Assembly: GCA_046756445.1 (NCBI GenBank)
Contig: JBHHWI010000010.1
Coordinates: 1-47,270, forward strand
DNA length: 47,270 bases
DNA from: JACZWL01 sp046756445
GTDB taxonomy: Bacteria; Pseudomonadota; Gammaproteobacteria; Steroidobacterales; Woeseiaceae
Reading direction: 5' to 3'
Shown: piece by piece, positions 34,003 to 42,638 of the stretch
Layout: the number at the start of each line of letters is the position of its first letter
Numbering within the stretch: the stretch's first letter is position 1
Notes under the pieces: model-generated
Told to the model about the DNA's origin: nothing
Database searches by the model: none
The model's input: only the letters and a program-made list of their open reading frames with translations
Program-made: the position numbers and the translations under genes

Positions 34003-36447
34003 ATGGCGGAATTGCCTGAACGCGCGAACGTCGTAATCATCGGCGGCGGCGTCATCGGCTGTTCTCTCGCCTATCACCTGTCGAAGCTCGGCTTCTCCGA
34101 CGTTGTGCTGCTGGAACGGCGGCAGTTGACCAGCGGCACGACCTGGCATGCGGCCGGGCTCGTCGGCCAGCTGCGTACATCGATCAACATGACAAAGCTT
34201 GCGCGATACACGAGCGAGCTGTACCGCGAGCTCGAGACCGAGACCGGACAGGCAACCGGCTACCGGCAATGCGGATCGATTTCCCTGGCTACCAACGCCG
34301 GACGCTTCGAGGAACTGAAGCGCGGCGCCTCGATGGCCAAGGTCTTCGATCTCGAAGTCAATGTCGTTTCCGTCGACGAGATTGCCGAGCGCGTCCCGAT
34401 AATCAGCACCGATGACGTGTTGGGGGGCATACATATTCCATCCGACGGTTATGCCAACGCCGTCGATATCACGCAGGCGCTCGCGAAGGGTGCGCGTAGT
34501 CGTGGCGCGCGAATCCATCAGGACACGAATGTAAGGAAAATTCTTACCGACGGCGTCAGGGTTGCCGGCGTCAGCACACCTCGCGGGGATATCGATTCGG
34601 ACTACGTCGTGATCTGCGGCGGAATGTGGTCGCGCGATCTCGCCGCATCGGTCGGCGTCAACGTGCCGTTGCATGCCTGCGAGCACTATTACGCCTTATT
34701 CGAGTCTGTTGCCGACCTGGATCCGGCTATGCCGGTCCTGCGCGACTACGACGCCTGCACATATTATAAGTATGACGCAGGGAAGCTGCTGGTCGGCGCG
34801 TTCGAGCCGTCGGCCAGGCCGTGGGGTTCAGACGGCATCCCAGAGGATTTCTGTTTCGACGAGATCGCCGGCAATTTCGAACACTTCGAACCGATCCTGC
34901 ACGGTGCAATGGCCCGCATACCGGCCTTGCAGGACGCCGGCATCCAGAAGTTTTTCTGCGGCCCCGAGAGTTTCACGCCGGATGTGCGCTATCACATCGG
35001 TCAGGCACCCGAATTGAAGAACTGTTTCGTCGCCGCCGGCCTGAACTCGATAGGGCTGCAATCCGCCGGCGGCATCGGAAAGGTGTTGTCCGAATGGATC
35101 CGGGACGGTCACCCGCCCGTCGATCTGTGGGAAGTGGATGTACGGCGGAACATGGCATTTCAGGGCAATCGCAAGTATCTGCGCGATCGGGTCAGCGAGA
35201 GCCTTGGCCTCCTGTATGCAACGCACTGGCCTTTCCGACAATACGAGACGTCTCGCGGCGTTCGCAGGTCCGCAATCCATGATCGGCTGAAGGACATCGG
35301 CGCCTGTCACGGCGAGGCTTTCGGCTGGGAGCGGCCCAACTGGTATGCCCCAGAAGGCGTCGCGCCAGAATATGAATACAGCTACGGCCGGCAAAACTGG
35401 TTCGAATACTCGGCGGCGGAACACATGGCAGTGCGTAAGGGTGTCGGATTGTTCGACCAGTCCTCGTTCGCCAAATTCCGGCTAGAGGGCCGCGATGCCA
35501 CAAATGTCCTGAATCGCGTCTGCGCCAACGACATCGATCAGGATGTCGGACGACTGGTTTACACACAGTGGTTGAACGATCGGGGCGGCATCGAAACGGA
35601 CCTGACGGTAACGCGGCTCGGTGAGGATGCGTTCATGATCGTCACGGCGGCGGAAACGGAAATCCGTGATTTTTGCTGGTTGAAGCAACACATCCCGGCC
35701 GATGCGCATTGCGTGCTCACAAACGTAACCTCCGGCATGGGCGTCATCTCGCTCATGGGTCCGCGTGCCAGGGATTTATTGCAGTCACTTACGCCGGTGG
35801 ACATGGGCAACGATGCACATCCTTTCGCGACCAGCAGGGAGATCGAACTCGGCTACGCACTGGTGCGCGCGTCCCGCATTACTTTTGTCGGTGAGTTGGG
35901 CTGGGAGCTCTACGTGCCGACCGAGTTCATGCTCGGCGTGTATGACGAGATCGTGGCTGCCGGAGAATCGTTCGGGCTGGTTCATGCCGGCTACCACGCC
36001 CTCAACTCGCTCAGAATCGAGAAGGCCTATCGTCACTGGAGCCACGACATCACCGACGAAGACACGCCGCTCGAGGCCGGTCTGGGCTTCGCCGTCGACT
36101 TCGACAAGCCCGGCGGCTTCATAGGACGGGATGCATTACTTGCACAAAAGGAATCCGGCGTGACCAGACGGCTGGTGCAGTTCAGGCTGCAGGACCCGGA
36201 GCCGCTTCTCTATCACAACGAGCCGATATGGCGCGACGATCACCTCGTCGGCTATGTCACCTCTGCCGCCTATGGTCACTACCTGGGCGCATGTATCGGT
36301 CTCGGCTACGTGCGCCTCGAGCGAGGACAAGATCCGACGGAGGTGCTGGCGAGCAGATTCGAGATCGAAGTCGCCGGCGTCCGGGTAGCCGCCGATGCGT
36401 CCTTGCGCCCGTTCTATGATCCGAAGAACGAGCGCATACGCTGCTAA
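34003..36447 (+). CDS. Dimethylglycine/sarcosine dehydrogenase-family flavoprotein, copy 3
   Basis: A third full-length member (814 residues from ATG 34003). FAD-binding motif VVIIGGGVIGCSLAYHL, covalent-flavin motif SGTTWHAAGL (His49), DISIRNE-type middle region and C-terminal GcvT domain (VLNRVCANDIDQDVGR, VGELGWELYVP, HALNSLRIEKAYRHWSHDI) are all present. This copy looks somewhat closer to sarcosine dehydrogenase-like enzymes than copy 1. ATG 34003 is preferred because GAGGG lies at a better distance from it than from GTG 33994, which overlaps the stop of copy 2 as GTGA. It converges with the second corrinoid gene, 9 bases away. The substrate could be dimethylglycine, sarcosine or another N-methyl amine released by the second MttB. 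Confidence 0.92.
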   Translation: MAELPERANVVIIGGGVIGCSLAYHLSKLGFSDVVLLERRQLTSGTTWHAAGLVGQLRTSINMTKLARYTSELYRELETETGQATGYRQCGSISLATNAGRFEELKRGASMAKVFDLEVNVVSVDEIAERVPIISTDDVLGGIHIPSDGYANAVDITQALAKGARSRGARIHQDTNVRKILTDGVRVAGVSTPRGDIDSDYVVICGGMWSRDLAASVGVNVPLHACEHYYALFESVADLDPAMPVLRDYDACTYYKYDAGKLLVGAFEPSARPWGSDGIPEDFCFDEIAGNFEHFEPILHGAMARIPALQDAGIQKFFCGPESFTPDVRYHIGQAPELKNCFVAAGLNSIGLQSAGGIGKVLSEWIRDGHPPVDLWEVDVRRNMAFQGNRKYLRDRVSESLGLLYATHWPFRQYETSRGVRRSAIHDRLKDIGACHGEAFGWERPNWYAPEGVAPEYEYSYGRQNWFEYSAAEHMAVRKGVGLFDQSSFAKFRLEGRDATNVLNRVCANDIDQDVGRLVYTQWLNDRGGIETDLTVTRLGEDAFMIVTAAETEIRDFCWLKQHIPADAHCVLTNVTSGMGVISLMGPRARDLLQSLTPVDMGNDAHPFATSREIELGYALVRASRITFVGELGWELYVPTEFMLGVYDEIVAAGESFGLVHAGYHALNSLRIEKAYRHWSHDITDEDTPLEAGLGFAVDFDKPGGFIGRDALLAQKESGVTRRLVQFRLQDPEPLLYHNEPIWRDDHLVGYVTSAAYGHYLGACIGLGYVRLERGQDPTEVLASRFEIEVAGVRVAADASLRPFYDPKNERIRC

Positions 36448-36456
36448 ACAGTCGAG

Positions 36457-37164
36457 TTAGCCGGTGACCGGCACCCTTTTGGCGACCAGCTCCAGGGCCG
36501 TTTCGACGGCGACGCCGGCGTCCCGGCAATAGGCGTCAGCGCCGATAGCCTGACCGAACTCCTCGTTAAGCGGCGCGCCCCCGACCAGGACGATGTAGTC
36601 ATCCCGTATGCCTTTTTCGATCAGGGCATCGATAACGACCTTCATGTAGGGCATCGTGGTCGTGAGCAGCGCCGACATCCCGAGAATGTCGGGCTCGTGT
36701 TGTTCGAGCGCTTCCAGATAATTCTCGACGGGGTTGTTGATACCGAGATTGATGACCTCGAATCCGGCGCCTTCCATCATCATGCCGACGAGATTCTTGC
36801 CGATGTCGTGAATGTCACCCTTGACCGTGCCGATAACCATCTTGCCGACAGGCTTGGCCCCCGTCTCCGCAAGGAGAGGCCTCAGCACGCCCATGCCGCC
36901 TTTCATCGCGTTTGCCGCAAGCAGGACCTCCGGCACGAACAGGATACCGTCCCGAAAATCGACACCGACGATGGTCATGCCGGCAACGAGTGCGTCGTTC
37001 AGTACCTTGTCGGCCGGCCAGCCGCGTTCGAGAAGAATCTCCGTTCCCTCGACGACTTCGTCGAGCAGGCCATCGTACAGGTCGTCATGCATCTGCTCGA
37101 TGAGTTCTTCGTCTGACAGCGACTTGAGATCGATGTCATCTACATTGTTTGCGTCGTCTGGCAT
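36457..37164 (-). CDS. Corrinoid (B12-binding) methyl carrier protein, copy 2
   Basis: A 235-residue corrinoid protein, close in sequence to the copy at 19885-20610. It has the helical cap (LSDEELIEQMHDDLYDGLLDE) and a B12 domain with DIHDIG at 117-122 (His119 the expected cobalt ligand), SALLTTTMPYMK and VGGAPLNEEFGQ. Start ATG 37164 has GAGG 6 bases upstream and follows the second MttB stop by one base; the longer frame to 37236 is a shadow. It would carry the methyl group from the second MttB. No second DUF1638, RamA-like or pterin-binding gene is nearby, so it probably shares those of the first operon. Confidence 0.95.
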   Translation of the reverse strand: MPDDANNVDDIDLKSLSDEELIEQMHDDLYDGLLDEVVEGTEILLERGWPADKVLNDALVAGMTIVGVDFRDGILFVPEVLLAANAMKGGMGVLRPLLAETGAKPVGKMVIGTVKGDIHDIGKNLVGMMMEGAGFEVINLGINNPVENYLEALEQHEPDILGMSALLTTTMPYMKVVIDALIEKGIRDDYIVLVGGAPLNEEFGQAIGADAYCRDAGVAVETALELVAKRVPVTG

Positions 37165-37165
37165 T

Positions 37166-38710
37166 TCAGCCTCGTCCCATAGCTTCGCGTGAAAGTTTAA
37201 TCGGAAATTGTTCCCGAACTCTAGCATCCGTTTCATCGCTGATGTGCTTCGGGAAATAACTGCTAAGAATTTCGTTTTTCCTTTCGATGGCCTTTTCCAG
37301 CATTACCGGTTTACCGCTTTCCTCCCAGACGGTCGGGCTCGCCCGATCGCCGAAGTCGGGGTAAATGTACTCACTTTGCATCACCTGGAGTGTCTCCTCG
37401 GAGCCCAGGTAGTGTCCTGCGCCACTCAGGCAAACGTCTTTCAGATTCCCGAAGCCGAGCGTCTTGTCACTGACTTCGATGCCGCGCGTTACCCGCAGCA
37501 CGGCGCCAAGAACATCATTGTCGAGCAAGAGACTCTCCGGGCAGGCGCCCAGCAGACTGGCGTACATCCCGGCCGCTTCGTAAATGATATTGGCGCCGGA
37601 CAGCGCCGGCGGCACCAGTGTGTAAGCGCGCTCGGCGCCACTCTGATAGTCCGGGAACTTGGAATCCGTCATGCCGCACGCCGTGCCGAAAGGCAGATCG
37701 TAGTGATTCCCCATCTGCGCACACGCCGCCGAAAGTAGTCCCTGCTCCGGCGACCCGCCGCTCATGGCTCCGGTGCGCAGATCGGACACGAAGGGCCAGG
37801 CACCGATAATCGCCGGTGCGCCCGGCTTTATCGCGTTAACGTACACCAGGCCGCCCAGGCATTCGGCCCAGGCCTGCGAAACCGCACCCGCGAGACAGGC
37901 CGGCGTGGTCGCACCGGCCTGACCGGCCGACAGCAACAGCACGGGCATGCCACCCTCGACCGCGACACGCAGACATTCCAGGGCATCCTGCGCGAACTTC
38001 ATCGGCGGCACGACGAAACAATTCGACTGGCTGACGAATGGCCGCGCCCGCCACCGGTCGTCGCCGCCGGCGATGATGTGCAGGAGCTCCAGCGACTTTT
38101 CCAGATGTGTGTAATGCGTCCATGCACTGCCGACATGCTTTTTCGTGCCCGCGACCGAGCAATAAGTCGTATTCAGATCCAGTTCGTAGTGATCGGGCAC
38201 GTCGCGCATGACGCAGGTCCGTTGAAACAGGTGTATGTGTTCGCAGGTATCCGTGATTCTCGCCATGTCGTACAGATCCTGCGCCGTGGACTCGCGATAG
38301 CGGTTGCCGGCCGATTCGGCGATCATCACGGCGGCGCCGGCCGTCGCGAAATGCACCCGTGGGCCGCTGACCTGAAGATCGTGCGCCGGGTCCTGGCCGA
38401 AGAGAACCAGATTGCGCTCGGCCTGATCGAGCGCAGCCTCGACCACCGGCCGCGGCATTCTCAGGCGGCCGTCGTCGCCTAATCGTGCGCCGACGCCGGT
38501 GCAGGTCTCGATGCAATGTGGTGTCGCATCATTGAACCCGACCTCTTCCAGAATCCTGAAGATGTTGGCATCGATCGCGGCAATGCCCTGCTCTGTCAAC
38601 GGCGTGTACTGGCCACCCAGCTCTCCCGGGTGCACGGGTTTGATGTCTTCCGCCAGGGGTGCGCTGCGCAGGGCCTGGCGTGCCGCCCGGCCGCCGGATC
38701 GTCGCGCCAT
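37166..38710 (-). CDS. Non-pyrrolysine MttB-family methyltransferase, copy 2
   Basis: A 514-residue member of the MttB/MtgB superfamily with no in-frame amber codon. The region matching the pyrrolysine segment of archaeal MttB reads GTACGMTDSKFPDYQSG. Other family stretches are LLSAGQAGATTPACLAGAVSQAWAE, SGANIIYEAAGMYAS, and GHYLGSEETLQVMQSEYIYP. It differs markedly from copy 1 across its length, which suggests a different methylated substrate (for example proline betaine, carnitine or another quaternary amine). It forms a two-gene unit with corrinoid copy 2 and is divergent from a LysR regulator, with a 126-base shared region. ATG 38710 is the start; the N-terminus is basic (ARRSGGRAARQALR). 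Confidence 0.92.
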   Translation of the reverse strand: MARRSGGRAARQALRSAPLAEDIKPVHPGELGGQYTPLTEQGIAAIDANIFRILEEVGFNDATPHCIETCTGVGARLGDDGRLRMPRPVVEAALDQAERNLVLFGQDPAHDLQVSGPRVHFATAGAAVMIAESAGNRYRESTAQDLYDMARITDTCEHIHLFQRTCVMRDVPDHYELDLNTTYCSVAGTKKHVGSAWTHYTHLEKSLELLHIIAGGDDRWRARPFVSQSNCFVVPPMKFAQDALECLRVAVEGGMPVLLLSAGQAGATTPACLAGAVSQAWAECLGGLVYVNAIKPGAPAIIGAWPFVSDLRTGAMSGGSPEQGLLSAACAQMGNHYDLPFGTACGMTDSKFPDYQSGAERAYTLVPPALSGANIIYEAAGMYASLLGACPESLLLDNDVLGAVLRVTRGIEVSDKTLGFGNLKDVCLSGAGHYLGSEETLQVMQSEYIYPDFGDRASPTVWEESGKPVMLEKAIERKNEILSSYFPKHISDETDARVREQFPIKLSREAMGRG

Positions 38711-38803
38711 AATCGGGTACCTCGGTTACGCCCGCAGTGGTGCTTTGACCGCGATTCTGGCGACCGGGTTCGGTGGCTTCAATCGAAATAAATTTGTACT
38801 ATG

Positions 38804-38826
38804 CATTAGAAATAGTAATGCTAATG
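38804..38826. promoter_or_regulatory. CATTAG-N11-CTAATG operator candidate for the LysR regulator
   Basis: A perfect inverted repeat with 6-base arms and an 11-base AT-rich spacer lies in the divergent region, 10 bases before the regulator's ATG. The core ATTAG/CTAAT matches the CTAAT element of E. coli GcvA sites, as I recall, and the dyad spacing fits the T-N11-A rule for LysR sites. It would support autoregulation of the LysR gene and control of the divergent MttB/corrinoid pair. A TACTAT at 38797-38802 may be a -10 element for the plus strand; a matching -35 is not clear. Confidence 0.55.
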
Positions 38827-38836
38827 GGGGACACGC

Positions 38837-39757
38837 ATGCCCGCCCGTTTGCCGCCATTGACCAGTCTGAGGGCCTTCGAGGCCGCCGGAAGACACCTGA
38901 GCTTCACGAGGGCGGCGGCCGAGCTCACGGTCACGCAGGCCGCTATCAGCCATCAGATCAAGGCGCTCGAGGAGCATCTCGGCATCGCACTGTTCGTTCG
39001 CCTGCCGCGCAAGCTGGAGCTCACCAAAGAAGGCAGTGCTCTGCTCCCCGTCGTCAGCGCATGCTTCAACCGGATCAGCGATTCGGTCGCCGAGTTGACA
39101 AAGGACACCGCAGGCACGGCGATCACCATCAGACTCGCGCCGTCTTTCGCAGCCAGATGGCTGTCACCGCGCCTCGAAGACTTTCGCCGGAAACATCCCG
39201 ACATCAATCTTGACCTGAAGCATTCGAATGCGGCGGTTGATTTCGAACGCGAGAACATCGACCTCGCCGTGACCTACGGCAAGGGTGACTGGCCAGGCGT
39301 CGTCGCCGATCCCGTCCTGGTCCTGGACTTTTTCCCGGTGTGCTGCCCCGCGTTCATGGAGGGCGCCGATCCTCTTACGAATGCTCGCAATCTATGTCAC
39401 TACACATTGCTGCATGATGCGGATCATCGAAACTGGACCGACTGGCTAAGCCTTGCCGGACTTTGCGACATCGATCCGAAGCGCGGCACGGTCGTGGACG
39501 ATACCAATGTGCTGATCCAGGCTGCGATCGACGGGCTGGGAGTTGCACTGGGCTCGACCGTTTTCGTCAAGGACCATCTGGAGTCCGGGCGTCTCGTCAA
39601 ACCATTCGACCCGGTGTTGCACAGCGATTTCGCGTATTACGTTGTCTGCCCGAGACCACACCTTGAACGTCCGGGGGTTCGTCAATTCAAGGAGTGGCTG
39701 CTCACACGGGCCGATACTGCCATCGACCCGTCCGAGGCTTCTTTGGCGCCCCATTAA
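38837..39757 (+). CDS. GcvA-like LysR-family transcriptional regulator
   Basis: A 306-residue LysR regulator. The N-terminal winged helix-turn-helix reads LTSLRAFEAAGRHLSFTRAAAELTVTQAAISHQIKALEEHLG split over residues 7-48, typical of the GcvA branch (FEAAGRHLSFTRAA). The rest is a two-lobed periplasmic-binding-like effector domain (APSFAARWLSPRL near 95-107, DTNVLIQAAIDGLGVALG near 221-238). GcvA relatives often respond to glycine or purines, so a glycine-family ligand would suit a demethylation locus, though that is inference. The start ATG follows GGGGGA by 6 bases. It is divergent from the second MttB gene and lies 43 bases before the PhyH-type oxygenase gene. Confidence 0.92.
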   Translation: MPARLPPLTSLRAFEAAGRHLSFTRAAAELTVTQAAISHQIKALEEHLGIALFVRLPRKLELTKEGSALLPVVSACFNRISDSVAELTKDTAGTAITIRLAPSFAARWLSPRLEDFRRKHPDINLDLKHSNAAVDFERENIDLAVTYGKGDWPGVVADPVLVLDFFPVCCPAFMEGADPLTNARNLCHYTLLHDADHRNWTDWLSLAGLCDIDPKRGTVVDDTNVLIQAAIDGLGVALGSTVFVKDHLESGRLVKPFDPVLHSDFAYYVVCPRPHLERPGVRQFKEWLLTRADTAIDPSEASLAPH

Positions 39758-39800
39758 GTGATAAAAAGGCCGGAATTTCAGACCTGCGCGAGACGAGCAA

Positions 39801-40613
39801 GTGAGCGGTTTTCTGACCGATCCCCAACGCAAGGATTACGACGATCTGGGATATCTATTCCCGGTCAACGTGATGAGCGAGACCGAGGCGGACACCCATC
39901 ACCGGCGGCTGCTCGCGGTCGAGTCGGCGCATGGACCGATGCACTATCGCGTCAAGCCGTACCTGATCGTCCGATCGGCCTGCGAGATCGCGACGCACCC
40001 GCTCTTGCTCGACGCCGTTGAATCGATACTCGGGCCTGACATTCTCCTGTGGGACAGCGCCTACATCGTAAAGGAGACGTGCAGCGAGGGATTCGTGAGC
40101 TGGCATCAGGACCTGACCTATTGGGGCCTGGAAATGGATTCCGATGACGATCTGTTGACTGCCTGGGTCGCGCTGACGCCGGCGACAACGGAAAACGGTT
40201 GTATGCAGTTCGTCGACGGTTCACACCGGAAGGGAACATTCGCCCACAAGGACACATACGACGAAAAAAACATTCTGCATCGCGGCCAGTCGATCCAGGA
40301 CGACTTCGAGCAAAATCGGATCACACAAATAGAGCTGACGCCAGGGCGGGCGTCGTTTCACCATGGGCTGACCGTGCATGCATCGAACCCGAACCGTTCG
40401 GACAAGCGTCGCGTTGCGTTGTCCCTGCAGTACGCGAAGCCTGCCGTGCGTCAGGTCGTCGGAAACGAAGAATCGGCAACCCTCGTTCGCGGCACAGATG
40501 ACTATGGCCATTTCCTCCCGGAACCATTCTGCAAAACCGACTTCGCACCGGACAATGTCGCGTTTCAACTGGAAGCCGAGCGCAGGAAGCGAGACGTCTA
40601 TGACACTGCATGA
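39801..40613 (+). CDS. Phytanoyl-CoA dioxygenase-family Fe/2OG oxygenase
   Basis: A 270-residue PhyH-fold oxygenase. The iron-binding triad is H102-Q-D104 (FVSWHQDLTYW) and H193 (GLTVHASNPN), and Arg204 (DKRRVALSLQY) is the likely 2-oxoglutarate ligand. Other PhyH marks are the N-terminal YDDLGYLFPVNVMS and WVALTPATTENGCMQFVDGSHRKG. Such enzymes hydroxylate small acids, amines or natural products; no substrate can be named from sequence. GTG 39801 is the start. It overlaps the aldolase-fold gene by 14 bases, so the two steps are probably successive. Confidence 0.9.
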   Translation: MSGFLTDPQRKDYDDLGYLFPVNVMSETEADTHHRRLLAVESAHGPMHYRVKPYLIVRSACEIATHPLLLDAVESILGPDILLWDSAYIVKETCSEGFVSWHQDLTYWGLEMDSDDDLLTAWVALTPATTENGCMQFVDGSHRKGTFAHKDTYDEKNILHRGQSIQDDFEQNRITQIELTPGRASFHHGLTVHASNPNRSDKRRVALSLQYAKPAVRQVVGNEESATLVRGTDDYGHFLPEPFCKTDFAPDNVAFQLEAERRKRDVYDTA

Positions 40614-41364
40614 GAAAGCGTTGCACTCGCGCTACCCCGAAGCCCAATGGCGGATCCGGCTCGATCTCGCGGCATGCTACCGGCTTGCCGACATGTTCGG
40701 ATTTTCCGACATCGTCTGGAACCACATTACGGCGAAAGTTCCCGGTTCAGAGCATTTCCTGATCAATCGATTCGGGCTGCGTTACGACGAAGTGACCGCT
40801 TCGAATCTCGTTACGCTTGACCTGTGCGGCAATGTCATCGATCCGGGCACGGCCACGAGCGAAGAAGACACGAACCGGACCGGGTTCATAATTCACAGTG
40901 CCGTTCATGCTGCCAGACCGGAGGTGGCCTGCGTCATGCATTGCCACTCGTCGGCGGGTCTGGCGGTATCCGTACTCAAAGACGGCCTCGTCCCGATGGT
41001 TCTGGACGCCATGCCGTTTTATAACCGGGTCGCCTATCACGATTTCGAAGGACTCTCGATCGACGAGGAGGAGCGTTCGAGGCTGGCGGCGGACCTCGGC
41101 GACCGCAAGGTCATGATCCTGCGCAACCACGGTCTTCTGACCTGCGGGGAGACCGTCGGCGAAGCGTTCATGCTGATGTACTACCTCGACCGCGCCTGCG
41201 CAGTTCAGATGCAGGTGCTCGGCACCGGACGGGAATTCGAGCTGCCGTCTGCCGATGACTGCGAACGGTCGGCAAGTGATGCCGCCCGGTACCCGCACGG
41301 CAAGTATGAGTGGCCGGCCCTGCTGCGGCTGGTCGAAAAGAACTCGCCGGAATACCGCAGCTGA
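40600..41364 (+). CDS. Class II aldolase/adducin-fold protein
   Basis: A 254-residue protein of the class II aldolase/adducin fold. The zinc-binding His are in VMHCHSSAG (H114, H116) and LRNHGLL (H177), so an active metal site is likely. The N-terminal segment RIRLDLAACYRLADMFGFSD and WNHITAKVPG are standard for the family. Members cleave aldols, epimerise sugar phosphates or decarboxylate hydroxylated acids. It starts at ATG 40600 inside the end of the PhyH gene; the longer frame to 40378 is a shadow. Pairing with a hydroxylase suggests C-C cleavage or decarboxylation of the hydroxylated product. Confidence 0.9.
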   Translation: MTLHEKALHSRYPEAQWRIRLDLAACYRLADMFGFSDIVWNHITAKVPGSEHFLINRFGLRYDEVTASNLVTLDLCGNVIDPGTATSEEDTNRTGFIIHSAVHAARPEVACVMHCHSSAGLAVSVLKDGLVPMVLDAMPFYNRVAYHDFEGLSIDEEERSRLAADLGDRKVMILRNHGLLTCGETVGEAFMLMYYLDRACAVQMQVLGTGREFELPSADDCERSASDAARYPHGKYEWPALLRLVEKNSPEYRS

Positions 41365-41384
41365 AGCACGGTGAGCGTACCGGC

Positions 41385-42632
41385 ATGATTCATGCGCTCA
41401 CGCCCGTTGCGGCATTGCTCATAGGCGTCGCGATACTCCTGACCGGACAGGGGTTGCAAGGCACGCTGGTACCGGTACGCGCAGGCCTGGAGAACTTTTC
41501 GACGATTTCCATCGGCCTCATCGGCGCGGGTTATTTTCTCGGTTTTACCGTCGGTTGTCTCAAGACCGGCACCCTCGTCCGCCGCGTCGGTCACGTTCGT
41601 GTTTTCGCAGCGATGACAGCACTCGCCTCGGCAATGCCATTGCTGCAGGGCATGTGGACCGAAGCCTGGATCTGGGGACTGATGCGACTGATTACCGGTT
41701 TCTGCTTCGCGGTCCTCTATGTGGTCATAGAAAGCTGGATCAACGAACGCTCGACGAATGAAAACCGCGGCATAGTTTTTGCGACATACGTCGTCATAAC
41801 GTTGACTGTGATGGCCGGGGGACAGCTGATGCTGCTGCTATTCGATCCGATGCAACTGCGCGTGTTTGCCATCGCCTCGGTGCTGGTATCGCTTGCGGCA
41901 ATTCCGGTTGCCATGTCGACAGCACAGTCTCCGGGGCAGCCCCAGTCGGTCAAGCTGGACGTATTGCGCCTTTATCGGTTTTGCCCGACCGCGACGCTCG
42001 GTTGCCTGGTGGTGGGCCTGACCAACGGCTCGTTCTGGTCGCTGGCGCCGGTATTTACGGCGGGCTACTCCACCGATGTGTCGCTGGCCGCCTGGTTCAT
42101 GACCAGCGGCGTCATCGGCGGCGCACTCGGCCAGTGGCCGCTCGGTTATCTTTCGGACAAGGTCGGCCGTCGCCAGGTGCTGGTCGCGGCAGCCATCGGC
42201 GGCGGGATCACCGGGCTGGTGATCGTCATGCTCGGTTCGGATCTGAGCTTGCTGAAGATCAACCTTCTGGGTGCCGCCTGGGGGGCGATGGCATTTCCGC
42301 TGTATTCGATCTCCGTCGCGCACGCAAACGACTACGCCGATCCGGACGATTACGTGAGGATCTCCAGCGGGCTGTTGCTCATGTACGGCTCCGGTGCGGT
42401 CACAGGACCGTTTCTGGCATCGGCCGCCATGACTCTCGTGGGCTCGCCGGGCCTGTACCTGTTCAGCGGTGCGATGCACGTGTTCCTCGTGGTTTACGTC
42501 GTTGTTCGGACTTTTCGGAGGGAGCCGGCACCGGAAGATCAGCACATCGCATTCAGCGACGCGCTTGCAACGACCTACACCGCGTCACAGGTTTATGAAG
42601 AGGAAATCCAGGCTCATGCAACGGCGGAGTAA
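41385..42632 (+). CDS. MFS transporter
   Basis: A 415-residue major facilitator with about 12 hydrophobic helices. It begins at ATG 41385, with GGTGAG about 9 bases upstream. The first loop carries LVRRVGHVRVFAAMTA and the middle loop GYLSDKVGRRQVLVAAA, the two repeats of the MFS cytoplasmic G-x-x-x-D/R-x-x-R-R motif. The sequence resembles the YcaD/CynX-like branch. The hydrophilic tail of about 40 residues is acidic. Located between the aldolase-fold gene and an MDR oxidoreductase gene, it may import the compound metabolised by this cluster. Its substrate is not known. Confidence 0.9.
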   Translation: MIHALTPVAALLIGVAILLTGQGLQGTLVPVRAGLENFSTISIGLIGAGYFLGFTVGCLKTGTLVRRVGHVRVFAAMTALASAMPLLQGMWTEAWIWGLMRLITGFCFAVLYVVIESWINERSTNENRGIVFATYVVITLTVMAGGQLMLLLFDPMQLRVFAIASVLVSLAAIPVAMSTAQSPGQPQSVKLDVLRLYRFCPTATLGCLVVGLTNGSFWSLAPVFTAGYSTDVSLAAWFMTSGVIGGALGQWPLGYLSDKVGRRQVLVAAAIGGGITGLVIVMLGSDLSLLKINLLGAAWGAMAFPLYSISVAHANDYADPDDYVRISSGLLLMYGSGAVTGPFLASAAMTLVGSPGLYLFSGAMHVFLVVYVVVRTFRREPAPEDQHIAFSDALATTYTASQVYEEEIQAHATAE

Positions 42633-42638
42633 GGACTG

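Noticed and set aside
20611..38710. Pyrrolysine-coding MttB genes
   Set aside because: Both MttB frames are continuous with no internal TAG, and no pyl genes or tRNA-Pyl were seen, so they belong to the non-pyrrolysine branch.
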